Position numbers and translations under genes: made by a program
Part shown: in pieces, positions 54,789 through 63,485 of the stretch
How the letters are laid out: every line of letters begins with the position of its first letter
How positions within the stretch are numbered: position 1 is the first letter of the stretch
Assembly: GCF_900100075.1 (NCBI RefSeq)
Contig: NZ_FNEG01000003.1
Location: 1 to 64,000, forward strand
From: Chryseobacterium jejuense
GTDB taxonomy: Bacteria > Bacteroidota > Bacteroidia > Flavobacteriales > Weeksellaceae
Direction: 5' to 3'
Length of the DNA stretch: 64,000 bases
The notes under the pieces: generated by a model
What the model saw: the letters and a program-made list of their open reading frames with translations, nothing else
Database searches by the model: none
What the model was told of the DNA's origin: nothing

Positions 54789-55886
54789 ATGATGTATTGG
54801 ATTCTTGCGGTTGTGATTTTATTGACAGCAACCTATTTTATAGTGATAAACGGAGCCGCATTCGGAGCTGTTCCCAAAGGAAAACGATTAGATCGTATCA
54901 GACAGTCGAAGCTTTACAGAAACAAACAGTTTCAGAATATCAGTCATACACCATCCCTTGCTGAAGGGTATAAAATGTGGAAAGTTACTTATGATTTCTT
55001 TTTAGGTAAAAAACATCCATTGTTAAAACCTTTAAAGAAAATTCCTTCTATTCATACGGATCTGAAAAGTCTGGATAAAAATACAGATGTTTTTATATGG
55101 TTGGGGCATTCATCTTATTATTTGCAAACAGATGGTGTTTCATTTTTAATTGATCCTGTATTAAGTCTATATGGTTCGCCTTTCAAATACTTTAACAAAG
55201 CTTTCAAAGGATCTGATATTTTTAAGCCTGAAGATATTCCGAACCTTGATTATCTTGTAATTACCCACGATCATTTTGACCATCTGGATTATCCTACCGT
55301 TAAATCCATTAAAAGCCGTACCGGAATGGCTATTGTTCCATTAGGAGTAGGAGCACATCTGGAACGATGGGGATATACGGAGAAACAACTCATTGAAGAA
55401 GAATGGGGAACAGAAGTAGAATTGAAAAATAATATAAAGTTAACCTTTACACCAGCCAGACATTTTTCCGGCAGAAGACTAAAACAGAACGATACGCTTT
55501 GGACTTCCTATGTGCTGGAAACTCCTACAAAGAAAATTTTTCTTGGTGGTGACAGCGGCTATGATTCTCACTTTAAAATGATAGGAGAGAAATATGGACC
55601 TTTTGACTATGCTATCCTTGAAAACGGGCAATATGGTGAAGCGTGGAGATATATCCATACTTTACCCGAAGATACTATTCAGGCGGCCATTGATATAGAT
55701 GCCAGACATATTATTCCGGTGCACGCTGCTAAATTTGCACTGGCGCTTCATCCATGGAATGAGCCCTTGCAAAAAATAACCAGTTTAGGTAAAGAAAAAA
55801 GATTAGATATCCTGACTCCGAAGATCGGAGAGGTATTAGATCTGAATTTTGATAATCAGATGTTTACAGCTTGGTGGGAAGGCTGA
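54789..55886 (+). CDS. MBL-fold hydrolase, NAPE-PLD-like, membrane-anchored
   Basis: This 365-residue protein has an N-terminal membrane helix (residues 3-20), then WLGHSSYYLQTDGVSFLIDPV, the metal motif ITHDHFDHLDY, LGGDSGYDSHF and IPVHAAKFALALHPWNEP. These match the branch that includes N-acylphosphatidylethanolamine phospholipase D. The substrate here is unknown. Its stop lies against the convergent GNAT gene. Confidence 0.85.
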   Translation: MMYWILAVVILLTATYFIVINGAAFGAVPKGKRLDRIRQSKLYRNKQFQNISHTPSLAEGYKMWKVTYDFFLGKKHPLLKPLKKIPSIHTDLKSLDKNTDVFIWLGHSSYYLQTDGVSFLIDPVLSLYGSPFKYFNKAFKGSDIFKPEDIPNLDYLVITHDHFDHLDYPTVKSIKSRTGMAIVPLGVGAHLERWGYTEKQLIEEEWGTEVELKNNIKLTFTPARHFSGRRLKQNDTLWTSYVLETPTKKIFLGGDSGYDSHFKMIGEKYGPFDYAILENGQYGEAWRYIHTLPEDTIQAAIDIDARHIIPVHAAKFALALHPWNEPLQKITSLGKEKRLDILTPKIGEVLDLNFDNQMFTAWWEG

Positions 55887-56174
55887 TTAAGCATGCCAAA
55901 TATCTTTATATCTTACGGGATGATTTTCAAATTGTTGACGTACAAAGTCACATTCCGGATCTACAAGCAAATCTTTTTCTTCTGCATAGCGAACCAATTC
56001 ATCCAGCAGTAACTTGGCATAGCCTTTACCTTCACGCTCTTCGTCAAGCTTGGTATAATATACAATAAGAAGTCTTCCGTCAACCTCTATGGACATATAG
56101 CCAGCTTTTTTCTCATCAATAAACAACTGCAGTTCATCCTGATATGGAGATACCATAAATTTTATATTTTCCAT
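55887..56174 (-). CDS. Small GNAT-family N-acetyltransferase (YjdJ/NATD1-like)
   Basis: This 95-residue protein has GYMSIEVDGRLLIVYYTKL and EREGKGYAKLLLDELVRYAEE, the acetyl-CoA-binding Q/RxxGxG/A pattern of the short GNAT type, then VDPECDFVRQ. The length fits the family. It starts directly on the other strand from the MBL gene's stop. The target is unknown. Confidence 0.82.
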   Translation of the reverse strand: MENIKFMVSPYQDELQLFIDEKKAGYMSIEVDGRLLIVYYTKLDEEREGKGYAKLLLDELVRYAEEKDLLVDPECDFVRQQFENHPVRYKDIWHA

Positions 56175-56305
56175 AATTACTGAGATTTGGTTGATAAAAT
56201 AATAATATTGAGAACTCCCGAAAGCATTCTCTTCCTTAAAATTACAAAATTATTTAACATGAAATAATAGTTTTTGAGAATCTTAACGAATTTTATAAGA
56301 AGATT

Positions 56306-56358
56306 AGATAAAAGATAAAAGATAAAAGATAAAAGATAAAAGATAAAAGATAAAAGAT
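56306..56358. repeat. 7-bp microsatellite (AGATAAA)7
   Basis: Seven exact copies of AGATAAA plus AGAT. It could vary in length by slippage. No gene start is close enough to show a switch role. Confidence 0.85.
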
Positions 56359-56791
56359 CTTTTCGTTAAACAACTATTGCGTTTTTGCATATCCACACGA
56401 ATATCAACATTAATAGGGGTGGGCTTTAGCCCAGCCTTTTTATTAAACGTCAATTATCCGTACAACATCCATATCAATAGGAGCGGGCTTTAATCCGCTC
56501 TCACCATAAATATCCATTCATCTGGCTTTAGCCAAAACCTAAAATTGCAGATGTAATATATAATCCCATGGCTTGATATTTAAGCAAGAAACCTGTATCT
56601 CGCTTCTCTGTTTAATAATATATACAACTTGTTTACCAGCAATTAATAATCACGAAAATCATTAATATTTATAAATTATTTAAAAGATAATCAGTTATTT
56701 ATAATTTTCATTAACAAATATTGGGAATTACAATCAATAATTGGCACTTTAATTGACTATCTCATCATGTTTAATTTAAAAGAGGAATGAA
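56359..56791. repeat. Gap with dispersed GGCTTTAGCC repeats
   Basis: GGGCTTTAGCCCAGCC near 56410, GCGGGCTTTAATCCGC near 56482 and TGGCTTTAGCCAAAACC near 56523. No gene is seen. The rest is AT-rich sequence before the next gene. Confidence 0.55.
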
Positions 56792-57244
56792 ATGAAAAAG
56801 TTATTGCTAACCGCATTTTTGGTTGGGACGTTCAGTATGAGCTATGCCCAATCAGATTATTATAATGATTATAGAAGAAGTATTTCAGATATCAACTGGC
56901 AGACAGTGGTTGCAGATCTGCTGCTTTCCACAACACAAGCCAATCAGGTGTATGCACTAAATGACAGATACCGTAATTATGATTCTTGGAATAGAGTCTA
57001 TGTCGTAGAGCCGGGAAGATGGAGAGGAGACCGATATTCGGAATTGGAGAGAATTCTTGGTAGAGAAAAATATATTGTTTTTAAAAAGAAATATTATAGA
57101 GGAGAGAACCCTGTTATTGTATACGGGAAAAAAAATGATTATAAAAAATACCGTAAAGAGCAGGAAAAATACTATAAAGAAAGATCCAAATATTACAAAA
57201 AACAAAATAAACACAACCATGGACACCATGGTGACTGGGATTAA
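56792..57244 (+). CDS. Exported basic protein of unknown function
   Basis: This 150-residue protein has a signal peptide (MKKLLLTAFLVGTFSMSYAQ), a folded-looking part with NDRYRNYDSWNRVYVVEPGRW, and a very basic Lys/Tyr-rich tail with HNHGHHGDWD, perhaps metal binding. The function is unknown. Similar Lys/Tyr-rich exported proteins occur in Flavobacteriia. Confidence 0.7.
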   Translation: MKKLLLTAFLVGTFSMSYAQSDYYNDYRRSISDINWQTVVADLLLSTTQANQVYALNDRYRNYDSWNRVYVVEPGRWRGDRYSELERILGREKYIVFKKKYYRGENPVIVYGKKNDYKKYRKEQEKYYKERSKYYKKQNKHNHGHHGDWD

Positions 57245-57605
57245 CCATTATCAATTTTTATATATATTCACTATTGAAATGGCTGGCATTCGTGCTGGTC
57301 ATTTTTTGTTATGAATGATATAGTTGGTAAACATCTATATACATATCTACATCAATAAGAATGAGCTTTGGCCCGTTCAAATAAATAAAAGACTCATCAC
57401 TCAGCTTTAGTCAAAACTTAAAGATTCTACAGCTTATTTGATATCCCAAATAGACATTAATAAGGTTTATACAGTCAAATAGTTTATATAAAACATCATT
57501 AAATATTAACGAACAACAGAGCTTCCATCCTCCATCTTCCTACTTCCTACCTATTAATTAATTCTCAATTTAAATAAGTATACATCTTAATTTGTTTGAA
57601 TTTTA
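57245..57605. other. Gene-free gap
   Basis: It has a decayed GGCTTTAGCC-type piece near 57365-57420. Nothing else is recognised until the promoter element before the AraC gene. Confidence 0.5.
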
Positions 57606-57613
57606 TAACTTTG
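57606..57613 (+). promoter_or_regulatory. -7 element almost touching the AraC gene start
   Basis: TAACTTTG matches TAnnTTTG and ends 4 bp before the ATG, so the transcript may be leaderless. Confidence 0.45.
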
Positions 57614-57617
57614 AGAT

Positions 57618-58523
57618 ATGGAATCCAACGAATCAATACAAGGTTTTTATGAACGAAATGCTCCCGGCTTGGGACTTCTGTGTTTAGGAGCAAACAAAAT
57701 GGGGCACTTTAATGTGTTTTCGCGTGATCATTGTTCTCTGTTATCACCCTACAGCAGAAGAGATTATTATAAGATTTCATTGATTATAGGAAAAGGTAAG
57801 CTTCATTATGCAGACAAATGGATCTATGTAGACCGTCCTGCATTGTTGTTTTCCAATCCTATTGTTCCTTATTCCTGGGAAGCAGATGATGATGATCAGA
57901 AAGGCTGGTTCTGTCTTTTTACAGAATCATTTCTACAGAATGGAAGTCGTTTAGGAAATCTTCAGGATTCACCATTGTTTAAAATTGGGGGAACTCCGGT
58001 TTTCTTTTTGGATGAAGATCAGCAGAAAATACTTTCGGATCTGTATATCAGAATGATGACGGAAATTGAGTCGGATTATGTTCACAAGTATGATATGTTG
58101 AGAGCCTATCTCCATCTGATGATTCATGAAACCATGAGAATGCATCCGGCAGAAACGTTTGAGCCTTATCAGAATGCATCCCAAAGAGTAGCATCCTTAT
58201 TTATGGAGCTGCTGGAAAGACAGTTTCCGATTGACAGCCCTGAAGCTTTTTTTAAGTTAAAAACACCCAATGATTACGCTCAAAGCCTATCTATTCATGT
58301 CAACTCTTTAAATCGTTCTGTAAAAGAGATTACAGGAAAGACTACCAGTCAGCAGATTACAGCAAGAGTGATACAGGAAGCAAATGCCTTATTAACCCAT
58401 ACAGACTGGAATATTGCTGAAATAGCCTACGGATTGGGCTTTGAAGAACCTGCATATTTTACCAACTATTTTAAAAAACAGACTGGAGTAGCTCCCAATG
58501 CCCTAAGAACAAACCTTGTTTGA
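57618..58523 (+). CDS. AraC-family transcriptional regulator
   Basis: This 301-residue protein has an N-terminal cupin-like domain (SPYSRRDYYKISLIIGKG, WIYVDRPALLFSNP) and a C-terminal double HTH (YAQSLSIHVNSLNRSVKEIT, IAEIAYGLGFEEPAYFTNYF). It precedes an aldo/keto reductase gene by 87 bp and may control it. Confidence 0.9.
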   Translation: MESNESIQGFYERNAPGLGLLCLGANKMGHFNVFSRDHCSLLSPYSRRDYYKISLIIGKGKLHYADKWIYVDRPALLFSNPIVPYSWEADDDDQKGWFCLFTESFLQNGSRLGNLQDSPLFKIGGTPVFFLDEDQQKILSDLYIRMMTEIESDYVHKYDMLRAYLHLMIHETMRMHPAETFEPYQNASQRVASLFMELLERQFPIDSPEAFFKLKTPNDYAQSLSIHVNSLNRSVKEITGKTTSQQITARVIQEANALLTHTDWNIAEIAYGLGFEEPAYFTNYFKKQTGVAPNALRTNLV

Positions 58524-58575
58524 TTTTTATAATTCTTAGTTTGAATTCTATATCGCACGTGGCTGTTTCATGTTC

Positions 58576-58583
58576 TAATTTTG
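58576..58583 (+). promoter_or_regulatory. -7 element for the aldo/keto reductase gene
   Basis: TAATTTTG matches TAnnTTTG, 27 bp before the ATG. Confidence 0.5.
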
Positions 58584-58610
58584 TCCTATAAATTTAAAAC
58601 CAAAACCATT

Positions 58611-59612
58611 ATGAAATTTAAAAAATTAGGAAATACCAGTGAACAACTTTCTGCTATTGGATTAGGCTGTATGGGGATGAGCTTTGCTTATGGCCCGTCA
58701 GATGAACAGGAAAGTATCAGTACTTTGCACAAAGCATTAGATTTAGGCGTTAACTTTTGGGATACAGCAGATATGTATGCTAATGGAGAAAACGAAAAGT
58801 TAATTTCTAAAGTGTTAGTCCCGAACAGAGATAAAATTTTTATAGCTACTAAATTCGGATTCAGGTTTAAAGGGGGTGTTGCTAGTCATAGTGGTGCTCC
58901 GGGAACTTATTTTGATGGCTCTCCGGAATGGATCAGAGAAGCGGTGGACTTGAGCCTTCAAAGGTTAAAAATAGATACCATAGATCTGTATTATGCACAT
59001 AGAGTTGACCCAAATGTTCCAATAGAAGAAACTGTAGGCGCTATGGCAGAGTTGGTGAAAGCAGGTAAAGTGAAATATTTAGGATTATCTGAAGCTTCTG
59101 CAGAATCTATTAGAAAGGCTAATAAAATTCATCCAATTGCTGCTTTACAGTCAGAGTATTCTATCCTTACTAAAGATGTTGAAAATGAGATACTGCCAAC
59201 CATCAGAGAATTAGGAATTTCATTGGTTCCCTATTCACCACTGGCAAGAGGTCTTTTTGCTAATATCAATGAAGTACAGAATCTTGGTGATGATGATTTC
59301 AGAAAGTCATTACCTCGTTATCAGCAGGAATATCTTGAAAATAACACAAAATTGGCTAATGAAATCAATGAGTTTGCAGCTTCCAAAGGGGTAAAAGGAA
59401 CTCAGCTGGCATTAGCATGGGTATTGAACCAAGGAGATGATATTATCCCAATTCCTGGAACTAAACGTATCAAATATCTGGAAGAAAATGTTGCTGCAGC
59501 TAATATTGAGCTATCGCAGTCAGATTTGGATACCATTGATGCCATTCTGAAAAAATATCCTAATGTAGGAGAAAGATATAATGAAGGTTCAATGAAATTG
59601 GTTAATAATTAA
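58611..59612 (+). CDS. Aldo/keto reductase
   Basis: The 333-residue protein starts at ATG 58611 (MKFKKLGNTSEQLSAIGLGC); the upstream Met at 58581 lies in the promoter. It has FWDTADMYANGENEKL (Asp, Tyr), FIATKFGF (Lys), DLYYAHRVDPNVP (His) and IPIPGTKRIKYLEEN. It reduces aldehydes or ketones with NADPH. It resembles the AKR13-type group. A terminator follows. Confidence 0.92.
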   Translation: MKFKKLGNTSEQLSAIGLGCMGMSFAYGPSDEQESISTLHKALDLGVNFWDTADMYANGENEKLISKVLVPNRDKIFIATKFGFRFKGGVASHSGAPGTYFDGSPEWIREAVDLSLQRLKIDTIDLYYAHRVDPNVPIEETVGAMAELVKAGKVKYLGLSEASAESIRKANKIHPIAALQSEYSILTKDVENEILPTIRELGISLVPYSPLARGLFANINEVQNLGDDDFRKSLPRYQQEYLENNTKLANEINEFAASKGVKGTQLALAWVLNQGDDIIPIPGTKRIKYLEENVAAANIELSQSDLDTIDAILKKYPNVGERYNEGSMKLVNN

Positions 59613-59625
59613 CGACTATACTTAC

Positions 59626-59659
59626 ACTGAGTTTCTGAATGGCAGAAACTCAGTTTTTC
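59626..59659 (+). terminator. Terminator of the aldo/keto reductase gene
   Basis: ACTGAGTTTCTG and CAGAAACTCAGT form a 12-bp stem followed by T5. Confidence 0.85.
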
Positions 59660-59737
59660 TATACAATACATGACATTTACTGACGTAATCCATTTCTAGA
59701 GATGTTATTGTAGTAATGTTAAAATACTATTTAAACT

Positions 59738-60730
59738 ATGAATAGAAGAGAATTATTAAAGAATGGTCTGCTCGCAGGAACATTAAGTTTTATCCCTTTT
59801 TCCAATGTATTTGCAGAAACAAAAACAATCCCTAAAAAAACAGAAGATGATCTCTCCGGTTTTAAAAAGATTAAACTGGGAGAATTAGATTTGTTTATTC
59901 TAACAGATGGCTATATTCATGAAGAGAACCTAAATTCATTTTCTCCAAGAGGAAATATTTCTGAATTGAAAGCAATTCTTAAAGACAACTTCCGGGCTGA
60001 TAATTATATTGATATGGCTGTTAATATCCTGCTTGTTAAAACAAAAGAAAAACTAATCCTGATGGATACAGGTATGGGGGTTTTTGCTGATGAAAGAACC
60101 GGATTTTTATTAAAAAGTCTTCAGAAAGCAGGGTTTTCAGCAAACGATGTTACGGATGTTTTGCTCTCTCATGCCCATCCGGATCATATCGGTGGAGTAG
60201 TAGATAAGCAGAATAAACTTGTTTTTCCCAATGCATCTGTTTTTATTTCAAAAATAGAACATGATTTTTGGATGAATGCTTCCATTAAAGATTTTAATAA
60301 CAGCGCTTTGAAAGCGCATCCCGAAATGCTTAACAAGATCATTCCAGCTCTTCAGAATATATTGAAAGCTATTCATCCAAAGTTGAAATTTTATGATTTG
60401 GACAAGACACTGTATAATCATTTCAATTTTCAGTTAGCTCCAGGACATACTCCTGGTTTAACTGTTACTACAATATCATCAGGGAAGGAAAAGCTTATCT
60501 ATATTGCTGATCTTATTCACTCAGATGTTATTCTTTTCCCTCATCCTGATTGGGGATTTTCAGGAGATACAGATTTGGATATTGCTACTGCTTCCAGAAA
60601 GAAGTTTCTTAAACAGCTGGCAGATACAAAAATCAGGGCATTTTCTTCTCATTTACCATGGCCGGGGTTGGGCTTTACAAAGATAAAGGCTCCAGAATTC
60701 GAATGGATTCCTGAGAGTTTTATGAATTAA
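59738..60730 (+). CDS. Exported MBL-fold hydrolase
   Basis: This 330-residue protein has an N-terminal signal with RRELLKNG, a Tat-like twin-arginine pattern, and a cleavage region after NVFA. The metal motif is LLSHAHPDHIGG, then LAPGHTPG and IADLIHSD. It resembles lactonase-like MBL proteins. The substrate is unknown; quorum-quenching activity would be a guess. Confidence 0.85.
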   Translation: MNRRELLKNGLLAGTLSFIPFSNVFAETKTIPKKTEDDLSGFKKIKLGELDLFILTDGYIHEENLNSFSPRGNISELKAILKDNFRADNYIDMAVNILLVKTKEKLILMDTGMGVFADERTGFLLKSLQKAGFSANDVTDVLLSHAHPDHIGGVVDKQNKLVFPNASVFISKIEHDFWMNASIKDFNNSALKAHPEMLNKIIPALQNILKAIHPKLKFYDLDKTLYNHFNFQLAPGHTPGLTVTTISSGKEKLIYIADLIHSDVILFPHPDWGFSGDTDLDIATASRKKFLKQLADTKIRAFSSHLPWPGLGFTKIKAPEFEWIPESFMN

Positions 60731-60840
60731 GACAGGAGATTTAAGGTGCCCGAGAATAGGAAAGTATCCACCATAATTAGTAAAGTGTAAAGAAGGAATC
60801 TAATACTTTTATTGATCTCTATTCGTAAAGAAGCAGTGAT

Positions 60841-60891
60841 ATTCCCCTCCTCTGGAGGGGTGTCAGATTGAAAATCTGACCGGGTGGTTAA
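60841..60891. repeat. REP-like palindromic repeat, solitary copy
   Basis: CCCCTCCTCTGGAGGGGTG, inner hairpin GTCAGATT...AATCTGAC, then CGGGTGGTTA. The inner arms differ from other copies yet still pair. It lies in a 312-bp gap without genes. Confidence 0.75.
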
Positions 60892-60914
60892 CTGATGGCT
60901 GTTAAAATATTTAA

Positions 60915-60980
60915 TAAGAGCGGGCTTTAGCCCGCTCTCACTATAAAAATCATTCATCCGGCTTTAGCCAAAACCTATTT
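60915..60980. repeat. Dispersed GGCTTTAGCC repeat
   Basis: GCGGGCTTTAGCCCGC and CGGCTTTAGCCAAAACC, as in the gaps near 21670 and 56410. Confidence 0.6.
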
Positions 60981-61042
60981 TAGCGAAGGCAGCTCAAAGG
61001 TTTCAAAATACCATTTGTCATTCTTAGCCTGTTGAAGAATCT

Positions 61043-63211
61043 CTAAAAATTATACTTCAAATTGAATCCGGTAAAAAAATACGCCTTACTGGATCCGGGA
61101 TTAACATCTGTATAAATAGCCGGATTGTTATATTGGTTATCCTTATCAGTATCATTGATGCTGTTTCCGTAGAAAAGGAAGGTGTAATTGATTTGACTGG
61201 TAAGATTATTGCCAGCTACAAAAACATCCAGATCCCATTGATTGAAACTGTGTTTATAACCGATCTTGGAGTTTAAAAGTCCAAAGCTTTTCACCTTATT
61301 GCTATTGGTGAAGTCTGTGTAAACACTTCCCATATAATTATAGGTATTCTGCCAGTATAAACCGATGCTGGTATCAAAATCTAAGCCTACAGATACCTTT
61401 GTTTTAGGAACACCTACCACATTGGCTTTATCTCCGGTTTCTTTAAAATAAGTTGAATATTTAAAATCATTATAAGTATAGCTTACAAAAGGCTGAATTC
61501 TTGAAATGAATAAGTTTTTAGGTTTGTAAGAATAGCCTACACTCATCTCCAGTCCTTTATTTTTTTGTTCTCCAGTATTCGCCCAATATGTATAAGGTGT
61601 TTGTTCCGGATTAGACATTCTTCCGCCTAATTGAGTAAGTTTATCTTTAATATTGATACTGAATAATGAAAACTGATAATCTATTGAAGTATCATCTATC
61701 AGTCCCTGAACACTGAAATCCCACATTTTTGCTTTTTCTGCAACAAGGTTATCATTTGTCACATTCAGGCCGGTGATGAAAGCAGTAACAGAAGTAGGAG
61801 CGTTATATCCTTCACTGTAACTAAGGTTGAAGATCTGGTTATTCCAGGTTTTCTGCAAAGCAAAATGAGGACTTGCCACTGCGCTGAACTTCTTATCAAA
61901 CGATAAATCTTTATTGTAAAGATCTTTACCATTAACAACAAACAAGCCCGGAAGTGCTAAGAGGTCCTTTCTTTTATAGCTAAGTTGGTTGATGCTTACT
62001 CCTGCTAGGAACATTAGGTCCCAAGGTTTATAAGTGATTTTCTCAACTGCAAAATAGTTGGATTGATTGTTGGTGTTATTAAAGTATGAACCATCGTATA
62101 AAGGCCTTAAGACAGGTTCTTCTGTGATTTTTACACTTTTATAGCGATAATTGGTAATGGTAGATTGAGATTGCTGGATTTCAACCCCAAATTCCGTCTG
62201 GCTTTTGAAATACTCCCACTCCTTATTAAATTCAAATACGGATCTTAGACCATAATTAGAAAAAGATGAGGTTTCATTAGCTCCGGCAGCAATTCTTTCC
62301 CCTGTTGTACCTGTATAGAAAACGGTGGTGTTATTTTTGAAATTGGGAGTAATCTTCCAGATATGTCCGATTCCTACCCTTGAAGTAACAAATTTTGTTT
62401 TCGCCCCACGTCTGATGTAGGCAAAGTTTCCATTATCAATCCCATTATAATAATCATCATAGGAAATCTGGCCGGAAACCTGTTCCAATGAATTACCATG
62501 AGAAGCCAATAATGTTATCTTCTGACTGGAATTAAGCTTAAACTCTCCATTGATATTATAAAAGTTTTTAATACTTTTTCCATGAGGACGATATCCGTCA
62601 CTTCCAATATGTCCATAGTTGGCTGTAATGGAATGATTATCTCCCACACTTGTTGCAGAAGTAGAACTTTGAAATAATCCGAAAGAACCAGTCATAAACT
62701 GTTCTGAAACAGAATTTCCTTTTTTACTTTCCGGCTGCATATACAACCGTACAGCACCTCCGGCACCTCCGCCGTATAATGTTGCCGCAGGACCCTTAAT
62801 AACTTCTATACGATTGACCAGTCCGAAATTGACATCATCCAACACCGTAACACCATCAGCTCCGGTAAGCGGAATATTGTTGAGATACATTTTGATCCCC
62901 CAGTTGTTAAATTTTTGATCATTTCCATAGCCTCGGATGACAATTCTTTGTCCACCCAGCTGGGTTCTTTTTTCTACCTGAACTCCCGCCATAGTATTAA
63001 GGCTTTGTTCTATAAAGGCAGGATTATTACGATTGATTTCATACTCAGAAATGATTTCTGTAGATTGTGCGTGTTTTTTAAATTCTTCCCTTTCTTTTAT
63101 AACTTTTGATCTTGCATGGATAGCCACTTCATCAATATGATTTTCATTTTCCTGGGCATTAGCAAAAGCGATGGTTGATAAAGAAAGAGCAAGGATGTAG
63201 ATTTTTTTCAT
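61043..63211 (-). CDS. TonB-dependent receptor
   Basis: This 722-residue outer-membrane protein has a signal peptide (SLSTIAFANAQ), a plug domain (MAGVQVEKRTQLGGQRIVIRG, NRIEVIKGPAATLYGGGAGG) and a 22-strand-type barrel ending in an aromatic residue (FNLKYNF). It resembles FecA-like siderophore receptors, but the ligand is unknown. There is no SusD-like partner. Confidence 0.92.
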   Translation of the reverse strand: MKKIYILALSLSTIAFANAQENENHIDEVAIHARSKVIKEREEFKKHAQSTEIISEYEINRNNPAFIEQSLNTMAGVQVEKRTQLGGQRIVIRGYGNDQKFNNWGIKMYLNNIPLTGADGVTVLDDVNFGLVNRIEVIKGPAATLYGGGAGGAVRLYMQPESKKGNSVSEQFMTGSFGLFQSSTSATSVGDNHSITANYGHIGSDGYRPHGKSIKNFYNINGEFKLNSSQKITLLASHGNSLEQVSGQISYDDYYNGIDNGNFAYIRRGAKTKFVTSRVGIGHIWKITPNFKNNTTVFYTGTTGERIAAGANETSSFSNYGLRSVFEFNKEWEYFKSQTEFGVEIQQSQSTITNYRYKSVKITEEPVLRPLYDGSYFNNTNNQSNYFAVEKITYKPWDLMFLAGVSINQLSYKRKDLLALPGLFVVNGKDLYNKDLSFDKKFSAVASPHFALQKTWNNQIFNLSYSEGYNAPTSVTAFITGLNVTNDNLVAEKAKMWDFSVQGLIDDTSIDYQFSLFSINIKDKLTQLGGRMSNPEQTPYTYWANTGEQKNKGLEMSVGYSYKPKNLFISRIQPFVSYTYNDFKYSTYFKETGDKANVVGVPKTKVSVGLDFDTSIGLYWQNTYNYMGSVYTDFTNSNKVKSFGLLNSKIGYKHSFNQWDLDVFVAGNNLTSQINYTFLFYGNSINDTDKDNQYNNPAIYTDVNPGSSKAYFFTGFNLKYNF

Positions 63212-63450
63212 TAAGACAGTCTGTTTTTTACAAACATATTGAAAAAATGGGAAATCTGAAATGAGTATTGTTTTATTTTTAATATTTAGATGGAGTATTG
63301 ATAATTCGATCTGCGTATTGACGAATTCTATTTAAAATGATTTGATTTTTATTTGAGTTATCCTAAAATAAGAGTGAATAGTTGTGATGCTATTTTTAAT
63401 GTTTATACAGTATTTTAGGGATTCTTAATTTAGGTGGGACCTTTCAATAA

Positions 63451-63480
63451 AAAAGCCTCTCACGGGGTGAGAGGCTTTTA
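63451..63480 (-). terminator. Hairpin terminator
   Basis: AAAAGCCTCTCA and TGAGAGGCTTTT form a 12-bp stem 6 bp after the stop of the minus-strand gene at the right edge. Confidence 0.8.
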
Positions 63481-63485
63481 TTTAT

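Noticed and set aside
60727..60957. 76-codon minus-strand frame
   Set aside because: It crosses a REP-like repeat and has no support.
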